Below, piece by piece: positions 1-7,982 of a stretch of 64,000 nt of DNA (position 1 is its first letter; each line of letters begins with the position of its first letter). The notes beneath the pieces were generated by a model that was not told the DNA's origin, made no database searches, and saw nothing but the letters and a program-made list of their open reading frames with translations. Source of the stretch: Methylovirgula ligni (lineage in GTDB: Bacteria > Pseudomonadota > Alphaproteobacteria > Rhizobiales > Beijerinckiaceae). Made by a program: the position numbers and the translations under genes. The stretch is taken from the NCBI RefSeq assembly GCF_004135935.1, contig NZ_CP025086.1:1426001-1490000 (forward strand), in the 5' to 3' direction.

Positions 1-1
1 A

Positions 2-364
2 TGTGCATGCGAGGTCGCGCATGCGGAGCATACGCAATCAGTCAAAGTCTCCAGCGTCCTCTTGTTTCGGTTTTCGGCTCTAACATTCAACGCCCATCGC
101 ATACACTATGATCGCGACTATGCGCGCGGTGCGGAAGGCTATCCGGATATTGTCGTGCACGGTCCATTGCAGGTGACTCTCTTGCTGCACTTCGCGGCGC
201 GTCTCGACGGTAGGCCGCCGCGGCGCATCATTCATCGAAGCATCGCGCCCTTGTTCGCAAGTTCTGATTTCACACTGAACGCGGCTGGAGGTCGAGGGGC
301 GCGCCAACTCTGGTGCGCTGATGCGGCAGACGGCCTCACGTCAAATGTCACGCATCTCGCCTGA
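2..364 (+). CDS. HTD2-type (MaoC-like hot-dog) hydratase, C-terminal part
   Basis: The reading frame is open from the first bases of the window, so this is the 3' end of a longer gene whose start lies upstream. The encoded segment contains LLFRFSALTFNAHRIHYDRD followed by YPDIVVHGPLQVTLLL. This is the hot-dog signature of the hydroxyacyl-thioester dehydratase HTD2 / mesaconyl- or itaconyl-CoA hydratase family. Members hydrate or dehydrate enoyl-CoA thioesters in the cytosol. The gene converges on the PaaG-like enoyl-CoA hydratase on the other strand. With the neighbouring acyl-CoA ligase it fits a short-chain or dicarboxylic acid CoA pathway. The family is fairly sure; the substrate is not determinable from this fragment. 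Confidence 0.75.
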   Translation, partial: CACEVAHAEHTQSVKVSSVLLFRFSALTFNAHRIHYDRDYARGAEGYPDIVVHGPLQVTLLLHFAARLDGRPPRRIIHRSIAPLFASSDFTLNAAGGRGARQLWCADAADGLTSNVTHLA

Positions 365-407
365 GGAAGACTTCCAGGTGAGAAGTTATGCGCGCGAGGG
401 GCGCCGC

Positions 408-1196
408 CTACCGCCCAACAAAGTTCGGCTTGCGCTTTTCCTTGAACGCGCTGACGCCTTCGCGATAGTCTTCTGTCCGTCCCAGCATACGCTGCAAGTC
501 GCGTTCGCGATCGAGCTGATCCGCGAGCGACGCGGTGCTGCTGGCTTTAATCGCATTCTTGATCGCCACCATCGCGCGCGTCGGGGCGACAGCGAGCCGT
601 CTGACGAGCGACTCGACGTGCTCTTCGAACGCCTCATCGTCGATCGCTTGCCAGATCATGCCCCAGTCCGCGGCCTGCGCTGCATTAAGGGGATCGCCCG
701 TCATCATCAGTGCCGTGGCACGCGCGGGCCCGATGAGGCGGGGCAGGATCCATGTTCCGGCGCTGTCCGGTAAAAGCCCAATGTTGGCGAAGGATTGAAT
801 GAATTGCGCCGATTTCCTCGCCACAACGATATCGCAGGCGAGCGCGATATTGACCCCTGCGCCGGCCGCCACGCCATTGACGGCGCAGACGACAGGCAAC
901 GGCAATTCGGTTAGGCGTTTAATCAAAGGGTTGTAGAATGCGTCGATATTGGCGCCGAGGTCCAGCGCTTCCGCAGACTCGGGATTGCGTTCGGAAAGGT
1001 CTTGGCCGGCGCAGAAACCGCGCCCCGAGCCAGTGAGCAAAAGCACGCGGGCGTCGTGGCCGTCGAGCAGAGAGTCGAGCGCCACGGCGACCTCGTGATG
1101 CATCGTAACGGTAAAAGCATTTAACCGCTGCGGTCGGTTGAGGACGAGACGGGCGACGCTCGCTTCAAGGGAAAATAAGATCGTCTCAAACTGCAT
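408..1196 (-). CDS. paaG: Enoyl-CoA hydratase/isomerase, PaaG-like
   Basis: This is a 262-residue crotonase-fold protein of the usual length. It has the oxyanion-hole segments GRGFCAGQDLSER and NGVAAGAGVNIALACDIVVA, the segment GLLPDSAGTWILPR, and the C-terminal DYREGVSAFKEKRKPNF. The AGQDL, FYNPLIKRL, PD-x-AGTW and WGMIWQ elements match PaaG (1,2-epoxyphenylacetyl-CoA isomerase) better than FadB-type hydratases. No other phenylacetate gene is in view, so it may act on a different enoyl-CoA. It lies 7 nt downstream of the acyl-CoA ligase on the same strand, so the two are very probably co-transcribed. The crotonase family is certain; the paaG name is tentative. Confidence 0.8.
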   Translation of the reverse strand: MQFETILFSLEASVARLVLNRPQRLNAFTVTMHHEVAVALDSLLDGHDARVLLLTGSGRGFCAGQDLSERNPESAEALDLGANIDAFYNPLIKRLTELPLPVVCAVNGVAAGAGVNIALACDIVVARKSAQFIQSFANIGLLPDSAGTWILPRLIGPARATALMMTGDPLNAAQAADWGMIWQAIDDEAFEEHVESLVRRLAVAPTRAMVAIKNAIKASSTASLADQLDRERDLQRMLGRTEDYREGVSAFKEKRKPNFVGR

Positions 1197-1203
1197 GATG
1201 GGA

Positions 1204-2775
1204 TTAGTCCGTTGCCGGCGCGCCGACAGTCGAGCGGCGCATGGTTTCGGCGCGCAGCATGGATTTCAGCACTTTGTTCGCGCCGCTGATCGGCAATTCC
1301 TCAAAGCGAATTTCGACCGACTTCGGGCATTTGTATGCCGCGATCTTGCTCCGGCAATAGGTAATGATCTCCGCCGCCGTGATGTTGAGGCCGGCCCGAG
1401 GAACCACGATGGCGTGAACCATTTCGCCCCACTTCTCGTGTGGCAGCCCAATCACCGCGCAGGACCATACGGCGTAATGGGTGCTGATCGCGTTTTCGAC
1501 TTCTTGCGAATAGACATTTTCTCCGCCGGAGATGATCACATCCTTTAGCCGGTCAACAACGAAAAGATATCCGTCTTCGTCAAGGTAGCCAATGTCGCCG
1601 GTATACATCCAGCCCTGCCGTAGCACTTTAGCTGTTGCTGCATCGTTGCGCCAATAACCGCGCATGACCATAGGGCCGCGAACGATGATCTCGCCGGTAG
1701 CTCCGATAGGCTGCGCATTCCCGTCACTATCGACGACACGGACCTCCGCCAAAAGCGCCGCGCGGCCAGCCGAGCGCAACCGCCCGGCGTTCGCTCCATC
1801 GACGATATGGTCGCGGTAGCCGAGCATGGTGGCGATCGGCGACGTCTCCGTCATGCCGTAGGATTGCACGAGCCGGACGTCAGGGAGGCGGCGCATCAGC
1901 TCGCGCACAAGCGCTTCGGAAATGGGGGCCGCTCCGTAGGTGATGTAGCGAAGGCTCGAAAGGTCGAAATCGTCGAGATCAGGCACGTCGAGAAGGGCGC
2001 GGATCATTGTCGGGACGAAGGTCGCGAGGGTGACGCGCTCGGCGGCGATGGTTTGGAGCACGTTGGCGACCACGAAACGCGGCAGGACCACATGCGTAGC
2101 GGCGGCCTGCGTCACGGAAAACAGGCGCGCAGCGGCAGCGACATGAAAGAGCGGCCCGCAATGGAGATGGACAGTTCGCTCGTCCATGCCGATATGGCTG
2201 ATGAAGTTGAGGGAGTTGGCGACCATATTTTCGTGGCTCAGCAGAACACCCTTAGGCTCGCCCGTTGTCCCGCCAGTGTAAAAGAGCAGCGCCCCGTCGT
2301 CCCCTTGTCGCTGCGTTTCTTCGCAGGTGTCCGCGGATGCGATGAGTGCCTCATACGAAAGGAAGGGCTCCGGTGCCGCAACGTCGTCGAATACGATAAT
2401 GGGAATGTCACGCGCGGCCGCGCGAACCTCGGCCGGCAAAGACAGAAATTCGGGACTGACGAAAAGAATATCAGGTTCAGAGTCGGCTATCTGCCCGGCG
2501 AGTTCCGCCCCAGACAGGCGATGGTTTAACGGGGCGAGGATCCCGCCCGCCCAAATCGTAGCGTAAAAGCATTCGAAAACGCGGTGGCTATTGACAGCGA
2601 GAATCGCGACGCGTTCGCCGTTTCTAATGCCATGGCTGCGCAATGCACCGGCTAAATGCTGGATACGATTGAAAAGTGTTTCCCACTGTAATCGATTTGG
2701 CCCGTCGATCAGGCCGATGTCTCGACGCCGGCTCTCGCGGGCGCGGATCAAAGACTGTGTCAATCGTAGCGCCAT
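1204..2775 (-). CDS. AMP-binding acyl-CoA synthetase (ligase)
   Basis: This is a 523-residue ANL-superfamily enzyme that activates a carboxylic acid to its CoA thioester through an acyl-adenylate. It has the P-loop-like FYTGGTTGEPKGV, the YGMTETSP adenine-binding motif, YTGDIGYLDEDGYLFVVDR, and the hinge/A8 region LKDVIISGGENVY. The catalytic lysine region near the C terminus (ISGANKVLK) is present. The length and motifs suit a medium- or short-chain acyl-CoA or aryl-acid ligase; the substrate is unknown. It is the first gene of a two-gene operon with the PaaG-like hydratase. A near-perfect palindromic site lies about 60 bp upstream of its ATG. Confidence 0.9.
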   Translation of the reverse strand: MALRLTQSLIRARESRRRDIGLIDGPNRLQWETLFNRIQHLAGALRSHGIRNGERVAILAVNSHRVFECFYATIWAGGILAPLNHRLSGAELAGQIADSEPDILFVSPEFLSLPAEVRAAARDIPIIVFDDVAAPEPFLSYEALIASADTCEETQRQGDDGALLFYTGGTTGEPKGVLLSHENMVANSLNFISHIGMDERTVHLHCGPLFHVAAAARLFSVTQAAATHVVLPRFVVANVLQTIAAERVTLATFVPTMIRALLDVPDLDDFDLSSLRYITYGAAPISEALVRELMRRLPDVRLVQSYGMTETSPIATMLGYRDHIVDGANAGRLRSAGRAALLAEVRVVDSDGNAQPIGATGEIIVRGPMVMRGYWRNDAATAKVLRQGWMYTGDIGYLDEDGYLFVVDRLKDVIISGGENVYSQEVENAISTHYAVWSCAVIGLPHEKWGEMVHAIVVPRAGLNITAAEIITYCRSKIAAYKCPKSVEIRFEELPISGANKVLKSMLRAETMRRSTVGAPATD

Positions 2776-2835
2776 TAGGGCGGCCCCAAATCAAGCAAGG
2801 CAGCGCAATCCGCTGCCCAGAATGAGGGTCAACCT

Positions 2836-2853
2836 AATATTGCATGTAATATT
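2836..2853. promoter_or_regulatory. Palindromic operator-like site upstream of the acyl-CoA ligase
   Basis: The 18-bp sequence AATATTGCATGTAATATT is palindromic apart from one base pair. It lies in the divergent region between the acyl-CoA ligase (minus) and the isochorismatase gene (plus). The TTGCATGYAAT core recurs in front of the leuCD-like genes and the MFS/porin genes. TNGTATRCNA-type palindromes are typical of FCD-subfamily GntR regulators; the assignment to that family is inference. Confidence 0.55.
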
Positions 2854-2990
2854 TTTGAAGCGAAAATTTATGAGGAACAGAAATGGCCCGATTATTTATC
2901 ACATAGACTACTGATTATGCTAGATATTTTGATGTTAATAACTATGATGTGCCGAACGACGGAGATGCTGCCACGCCAATTAGTTTTGCA

Positions 2991-3015
2991 ATTTTGCATG
3001 CGATATTGCATATCG
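2991..3015. promoter_or_regulatory. Two adjacent TTGCAT half-site elements before the isochorismatase gene
   Basis: Positions 2991-3006 read ATTTTGCATGCGATAT and positions 3002-3015 read GATATTGCATATCG. They overlap and carry the same TTGCATG/TTGCATA core as the 2836 site. They sit 55 to 80 bp before the chosen GTG start at 3070, a good place for a repressor site in the promoter or leader. Confidence 0.45.
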
Positions 3016-3069
3016 TTAGTCGATGGGGTCTTTCGAGATGGCCTTGCGGGAATGAAGTGGAGACAGTTT

Positions 3070-3642
3070 GTGAGCGAACGCCTTCTTGATCCAAAAACGA
3101 CATCGCTGGTTTCGATCGATCTTCAACATGGCATCGTGGGCTTGCCAGTTGGTCCGCACGCGGCCCCGGACGTCGTTCAGCGAACGGCGCAAATTGCCGA
3201 AAAGCTCCGTGCTGCTGGCGGTACGGTGATCTTCGTCAGGGTCGCGAATCTCCCCGACGGGTCCGATGCCCTCGCACCTTGCGTTGACATCAAGGTAAAG
3301 GCTCCCACTTCGCGACCAGCCGACTGGTCGGAGCTTGTGCCTGCGCTCAACCGAGAGCCAAACGACATCGTAATAACAAAGCGGCAATGGGGTGCATTTT
3401 ACGGCACCGACCTCGATCTGCATCTGCGACGGCGTCGAATACAAACATTGATCGTCACTGGTATCGCGACCAACATCGGCGTGGAATCGACCGCACGCGA
3501 TGCTTATGAACGCGGCTTTGATCAGATCTTTGTCGAGGACGCGATGTCGGCATTAGGCGACGGGCATGCCTATGCTGTCGCAAATATTTTTCCGCGCATA
3601 GGCAGGCTTCGCACGACTGCGGAATTGCTGGCCGTCATCTAG
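3070..3642 (+). CDS. Isochorismatase-family (YecD-like) cysteine hydrolase homologue lacking the cysteine
   Basis: The protein has about 190 residues. It has the isochorismatase fold signatures SIDLQHG (Asp17), KRQWGAFYGTDLDLHLRRR (Lys104) and TNIGVESTARDAYERGF. The catalytic-cysteine position is glycine (Gly137), as in E. coli YecD, which it resembles closely around KRQWGAFYGTDL. It therefore probably does not use a thiol nucleophile. The GTG at 3070 is preferred because GGAG lies 7 nt upstream; ATG 3052 and earlier starts would add a non-conserved leader. It precedes the LeuC/LeuD-like pair and shares operator-like sites with it. The reaction is unknown. Confidence 0.8.
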   Translation: MSERLLDPKTTSLVSIDLQHGIVGLPVGPHAAPDVVQRTAQIAEKLRAAGGTVIFVRVANLPDGSDALAPCVDIKVKAPTSRPADWSELVPALNREPNDIVITKRQWGAFYGTDLDLHLRRRRIQTLIVTGIATNIGVESTARDAYERGFDQIFVEDAMSALGDGHAYAVANIFPRIGRLRTTAELLAVI

Positions 3643-3702
3643 GCCTGATTTGGGATTGATAGGTGCGGAGTCGCGATCTTTGTGCGTCGGGCTTCGTCGT
3701 GG

Positions 3703-3769
3703 TGTTGTATGCAATATCCCTTTATGATTGCCCGAAATCGTCGTATGTGAAATATATTACATACAATAT
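3703..3769. promoter_or_regulatory. Two operator-like palindromes upstream of the leuC-like gene
   Basis: Positions 3703-3717 read TGTTGTATGCAATAT and positions 3754-3769 read ATATTACATACAATAT. They share the TTGYATGCAAT core found at 2836 and in the 7.4-7.8 kb region. They are about 51 bp apart, close to five helical turns. They lie 37 to 103 bp before the GTG start at 3806. A cooperative GntR-type repressor is the simplest explanation; this is inferred. Confidence 0.5.
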
Positions 3770-3805
3770 CGCTTCTGTGGGGAGACCTGGAGGAAGGATT
3801 CTGTC

Positions 3806-5218
3806 GTGCCTATGACCGTCGCTGAAAAGATCTGGCAACAACATAGCGTCGCCGAGCTCGGCGACGCGACGACCTTGCTTCACATTGACCGCTTGATGCT
3901 GCATGAGCGTTCAGGCGGCCGCATGCTGAAGGGTGTGCTGGATGCCGGCCGCACCGTCTATGACCCCTCGATGGTCGTGGGCACGCTTGATCACATCATC
4001 GACACGACGCCCGGTCGGGGCGACCGCACGCTCTTTGCAGGCGGCGCCGAGTTCATCAAGACTTTTCGTGATAGCGCAGCGCTTGCCGAGGTTCAGGTGT
4101 TTGACATCGGCGACGCGCGACAGGGAATCGTCCACGTTATGGCGCCCGAACTTGGCATCGTTTCTCCGGGCATGACGTTAGTTTGTGGCGACAGCCATAC
4201 GCCGACCGTTGGAGGCGTTGGCGCTCTCGCTTGGGGAATTGGCGTTACGCAGGGCGAGCATGTCCTGAGCACTCAATGTCTTGCTGTCCGCCGGCCAGGG
4301 CAGATGCGTGTATGCTTTGAAGGCCGCCTCGCGCCGTTCGTTACAGCTAAGGACATGGTCTTGTGGCTTATCGGCCGTTATGGCGCAAACGGCGGAAAGG
4401 GCCGTGTCGTCGAAATGGTTGGGCCGGTTATTCGCTCTCTCTCTGTCGAGGGCAGAATGACGCTTTGCAATATGATGGTCGAATTCGGCGCCTGGACTGC
4501 AATCGTTCCCCCCGACGATGTGACGATCGAATACATGGCGGGAAGGCCTTACCGCCCGACAGGAACTTGCTGGGATTCTGCCGAGATTTATTGGCGTAAT
4601 CTGGCGAGCGATGACGATGCAAAATTTGAAAGCGAGATCGTTGTTGACTGTGAGGACATCGAACCGCAGGTCTCCTGGGGAACGAGCACCGAGCACGTGA
4701 TGGGCATTACCGGTCAAGTACCAGACCCTGCGCAAGCTGGAAGCGATATCGCCCGCGCTTCGATGGAGAAGGCGCTCAAATACGCCGATCTCAGACCGGG
4801 TGATCCTCTGCTCGGACTCGGCATTGAGGCGGCTTTCATTGGCTCTTGCACGAATAGCCGTATCGAAGACCTGAGGCTCGCTGCTGGTATATTGACTGGC
4901 CGTAAAGTTGCCCCGGGTTTGAAAGCGATCTGCGTCCCGGGATCTACGCAGGTCAAGCATCAGGCGGAATCGGAAGGCCTGGACGACGTATTCAAGGCTG
5001 CTGGTTTCGAGTGGCGCGAGGCCGGCTGTTCGCTCTGCTTCTTCGCGGGGGGCGACAGTTTTGGAGCCGCCAAGCGGGTTATCACGACGACAAATAGAAA
5101 TTTTGAGAATCGGCAAGGCCCAAATGTCCGGTCGCACTTGGCGAGCCCTGTAACTGTTGCGGCTTCGGCCGTTAGGGGCGCGATCGCCGACCCGCGCGCA
5201 TTGGGTTTTAATCTGTGA
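3806..5218 (+). CDS. Aconitase-family hydro-lyase large subunit (LeuC-like)
   Basis: The protein has about 470 residues, the normal LeuC length. It begins VPMTVAEKIWQQHSV, which aligns with the LeuC N terminus. It has GDSHTPTVGGVGALAWGIG and three [4Fe-4S] cysteines, in FIGSCTNSR and in EAGCSLCFFAGGD. The GTG start at 3806 is favoured because AGGAAGG lies 8 nt upstream; ATG 3812 is also possible. The usual LeuC stretches (GDSHTATHGAFG, GCSMCLAMN) are altered, so it may not be the leucine enzyme. The LeuD-like subunit follows with a GTGA overlap. The catabolic context suggests hydration or isomerisation of a citraconate-, methylmalate- or dimethylmaleate-like acid. This is inference. Confidence 0.82.
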   Translation: MPMTVAEKIWQQHSVAELGDATTLLHIDRLMLHERSGGRMLKGVLDAGRTVYDPSMVVGTLDHIIDTTPGRGDRTLFAGGAEFIKTFRDSAALAEVQVFDIGDARQGIVHVMAPELGIVSPGMTLVCGDSHTPTVGGVGALAWGIGVTQGEHVLSTQCLAVRRPGQMRVCFEGRLAPFVTAKDMVLWLIGRYGANGGKGRVVEMVGPVIRSLSVEGRMTLCNMMVEFGAWTAIVPPDDVTIEYMAGRPYRPTGTCWDSAEIYWRNLASDDDAKFESEIVVDCEDIEPQVSWGTSTEHVMGITGQVPDPAQAGSDIARASMEKALKYADLRPGDPLLGLGIEAAFIGSCTNSRIEDLRLAAGILTGRKVAPGLKAICVPGSTQVKHQAESEGLDDVFKAAGFEWREAGCSLCFFAGGDSFGAAKRVITTTNRNFENRQGPNVRSHLASPVTVAASAVRGAIADPRALGFNL

Positions 5219-5862
5219 AGTCTTTTGTCAGTCTCCGCGGCATAGCGGCCCCTTTGCCAATCGACAATATCGATACCGACGCCATCATTCCATCGCGGGA
5301 AACTCAGTCCGTAGCGAGATTCGGTTATGGCGAGAAGCTCTTCGCAAACTGGCGATACCGTCCGGGCACCCGCGAAGTAAATCCAAATTTTATTTTAAAC
5401 CAGGCTCCATACGATCGCGCCGAGATTCTCGTCGCAGGACAGAATTTCGGTTGCGGTTCGTCGCGCGAGGCCGCGGTTTGGTCATTGGTTCAATTCGGCA
5501 TTCGCTGCGTCATCAGCGAAAGTTATGGCGCTATTTTCCGTAACAACGCGATACGAAATGGCCTGCTGCCAATTACCTTGGCAGAAAATGAAATAAAGAC
5601 GATTTTGGAAGAGATTAGCCAGTTGAATAGTGCAAATGCGACGCTTACGGCCGATTTGAAATCATGTTCGGTTATTACCTCAACCGGACTCGTGTTCGAC
5701 TTCCAAATAGCCGAACGTGACCGCGAGATGTTGCTGAGCGGAGCCGACGAAATTGAACTTACGCTCCTCCGGCAGGCAGAAATTGAGGCGTTTCGCGAGC
5801 AAGATCGCCGTGCGAGACCATGGGTCTATGACGCACTGTGGCTGTCAGGTAAATTTGAGTGA
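5215..5862 (+). CDS. Aconitase-family hydro-lyase small subunit (LeuD-like)
   Basis: This 215-residue swivelling-domain subunit starts at a GTG that overlaps the stop of the large subunit (GTGA), so translation is coupled. It shows NIDTDAIIPSRE, ILVAGQNFGCGSSREAAVWSL, FGIRCVISESYGAIFRNNAIRNGLLPI and a C-terminal RRARPWVYDALW. These are the LeuD substrate-recognition and swivel motifs. It forms the active site together with the iron-sulfur large subunit. The normal LeuD length is about 200, so the protein is complete. A strong hairpin follows the stop. The substrate is probably not isopropylmalate, given the catabolic neighbours, but this cannot be proved here. Confidence 0.85.
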   Translation: MKSFVSLRGIAAPLPIDNIDTDAIIPSRETQSVARFGYGEKLFANWRYRPGTREVNPNFILNQAPYDRAEILVAGQNFGCGSSREAAVWSLVQFGIRCVISESYGAIFRNNAIRNGLLPITLAENEIKTILEEISQLNSANATLTADLKSCSVITSTGLVFDFQIAERDREMLLSGADEIELTLLRQAEIEAFREQDRRARPWVYDALWLSGKFE

Positions 5863-5885
5863 AAATAAGATAGCTCGACGGGGTG

Positions 5886-5914
5886 AATTGGCCCGGCACG
5901 TGGCCGGGCCAATT
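5886..5914. terminator. Bidirectional hairpin terminator
   Basis: A perfect 12-bp inverted repeat (AATTGGCCCGGC / GCCGGGCCAATT, 5-nt loop) lies in the short gap between the convergent leuD-like and MFS genes. There is no long T-run, only AATT in the stem end on either side. The placement and stability suit a bidirectional terminator. Confidence 0.75.
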
Positions 5915-5923
5915 CTGCTGTCG

Positions 5924-7303
5924 TCAGGAGGAAACGTTGTGGGCCGATCCTGTCCGCGATGTGAAAGTCAAATCGGGCGCGACGATCTCTATTACGGGAT
6001 TCGCGTGAAGCACGCGCATGGCTTTGCAGACCCTCAAAAGCACTAGCCATATCAGGGGGAGCGTGGCGATTGTCATGACGATCAGCGACGAACCGATTCT
6101 CGCGCGGCCAAACCAATGATCGGTCATCCAGGCGGTCGCTGGCGGTCCGATGAGCGTTCCTATCAGCGTGATTATGGCGAGATAGAGCGCTGATACGCGG
6201 CCACGCAGATAGGAGGGAGTATAGAGCTGCAGCGCCGCTCCGGAACAGCCGACGAAGGTCCAGGTAAAACAATAGAAGACAGAACTCGCCGCGATGAACT
6301 CCCAAACGTTCGCGCGCGTCAGTGCAATAAGCATAAGCGGCAGCGAGACAGTCACCGCAAGCAAATGGAAGCGAACGTGCGCATCTCCCATTCCACGCGC
6401 GTAAAGCTTGTCGGTCAGGACTGCACTGACGATCTGCCCGACTACACCGGCGAAAACGGTCAAGAGTCCGAGCGCCATACCAGCTTGCGCCGCATTGAGG
6501 CCGTAGGTCCGCATGAGGAATGTCGGCATCCAAGCGTTGTACGATTGCACGAGAATGTTGGTGCAGCCAAATCCAACCGGCAACGCGAGATAGAGATCCC
6601 AGTGGCGCTTCAAAAGCGGGACGAATCCTACCCTTGTGTCACCTGTTGACACGCCGGCTTTTCCGGTAGCGCGCGGAGGCTCAGGGACGATGAAGATCAG
6701 CGGTGTGACCACAAGGGTTACGAGCCCGACGATGAGGAATACTAATTGCCACGGTCGTATGTCGCCGATCAGAGGCAACGAAATATGGCTATAGCTTTTG
6801 ACTAGATTGATGATCGCGCCGCCAGCGACGAGCGCAATACCCGCCCCAAGAACAGAACCGGTTGTAAATACCGAAACAGCGGTCGCCAGCATCTTTCGCG
6901 GAAAACTTTCGCCGATCATCGAATGCGCCGCAGGGGTGAGCGTGGACTCGCCTATGCCCACGCCGATCCTGCTCAGGAGCAATGAAGCGAAGCTGCCCGA
7001 AAGCCCGCAGAAGCTTGTTGCGGCGCCCCATAAAGCCACACCTGCGGCGGTAATGAGCCGCCGTGGGAAACGGTCAACGAGTGTGCCCGTGAATAGGCCG
7101 GCAAGAACATACAGAATTCCGAATGCTGGCCCGATCAGCAGACTCATCTGGAAATCGGTGATGTGCAGATCTTTTTCTATTGGGCCGATCATGATCGTGA
7201 TGACGGTCCGATCGACGAAAGAGACGACGTAGAAGATCAGCAGGATTCCGACGAGGAGCCAGGCTGTCCCTCGCTTGATGATTGGAGTCGCCGTCTCGTT
7301 CAT
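5924..7303 (-). CDS. MFS transporter
   Basis: This is a 459-residue, roughly 12-helix major facilitator protein. The first helix has the charged VSFVDRTVITIMIGPIEKDL segment. The cytoplasmic loop 2-3 motif appears as GTLVDRFPRRLI. A second set of helices follows a central loop (PRATGKAGVSTGDTRVG). The family resembles the Spns/anion:cation-symporter-like MFS carriers that take up organic acids. It faces the large operator-rich intergenic region shared with the OprB-like porin, so it is likely induced with the LeuCD-like genes and imports their substrate. The substrate is not known. Confidence 0.88.
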   Translation of the reverse strand: MNETATPIIKRGTAWLLVGILLIFYVVSFVDRTVITIMIGPIEKDLHITDFQMSLLIGPAFGILYVLAGLFTGTLVDRFPRRLITAAGVALWGAATSFCGLSGSFASLLLSRIGVGIGESTLTPAAHSMIGESFPRKMLATAVSVFTTGSVLGAGIALVAGGAIINLVKSYSHISLPLIGDIRPWQLVFLIVGLVTLVVTPLIFIVPEPPRATGKAGVSTGDTRVGFVPLLKRHWDLYLALPVGFGCTNILVQSYNAWMPTFLMRTYGLNAAQAGMALGLLTVFAGVVGQIVSAVLTDKLYARGMGDAHVRFHLLAVTVSLPLMLIALTRANVWEFIAASSVFYCFTWTFVGCSGAALQLYTPSYLRGRVSALYLAIITLIGTLIGPPATAWMTDHWFGRARIGSSLIVMTIATLPLIWLVLLRVCKAMRVLHANPVIEIVAPDLTFTSRTGSAHNVSS

Positions 7304-7982
7304 CGGCCGTACTCCGCGGAGATGCGAATTGTACGCTTGGCCGGCCGTTCGGCGGCGGGACGCACAGATGCCCTATTGATACGCACTATTCCTCCCGAGC
7401 TTGTTCAAGTTTCTTATTGCGCGAATGTTGCATACAATAATGTCGATTGCAACGCGACATATCAGTTATAATACACATTTTGCATGCATTCACGCCGTTC
7501 CGCGTTTTGCGACTGACCGGCAACTGGCGCCATTTGCATGCACTTTGGCAACGCGGGTTGGGCCGCATCGTGCCGAGGGGTGTGCGCCCCCGAAGGGATT
7601 GCGCAACTTCTATCCAGATAGCGGCTTGGCCACCTTGGCCTAGAGGAAGCATTGATGATCCGGTGGTGTGAAGGGTGGTGCGCTCGAGGCTTCGCGGATC
7701 ACTCGTAGTGCATGCAAATTTGCCACATTACATCGCATACGGCATGCGGCAGATGTCCATTATGCATGCAATCGTTGACATCGCGCATATTGGATGCAAT
7801 TCTTCACGCATTCCGGCTGCAGGGCCATCCTATGAATATGGCGGCTCCGTACTTGGGCTTGATATGTAACTAGTCTGAAACATCGAGTATTAAACGTAAT
7901 ATGCTCGGTAGTTATAATATAACGCGTGATAATTGCGCGTCGGTGGGAAGAAATGTCTGTCGAATAATAGGCGGGGGATGAT
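7304..7982. promoter_or_regulatory. Divergent promoter region with repeated TGCATGCA operators
   Basis: This 679-bp divergent intergenic region separates the MFS gene (minus) from the porin gene (plus) and has no convincing gene. It holds at least six copies of the same element: TGTTGCATACAATA at 7426, ATTTTGCATGCATT at 7477, CATTTGCATGCACTT at 7531, TAGTGCATGCAAATT at 7706, CATTATGCATGCAATCG around 7758, and ATATTGGATGCAATTC near 7787. The last ~100 bp before the porin gene are AT-rich and probably hold its promoter. Two copies near 7477 and 7531 are 54 bp apart, and the pair near 7706 and 7758 are about 52 bp apart. Confidence 0.5.

Noticed and set aside
1807-2529. A 240-residue plus-strand frame across the acyl-CoA ligase
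   Set aside because: The ligase motifs on the other strand are complete; the frame is rich in His/Arg/Asp with no known domain.
4178-5137. A 319-residue open frame on the minus strand inside the leuC-like gene
   Set aside because: It lies antisense to a well-supported aconitase-family gene and has no domain or ribosome-binding site.
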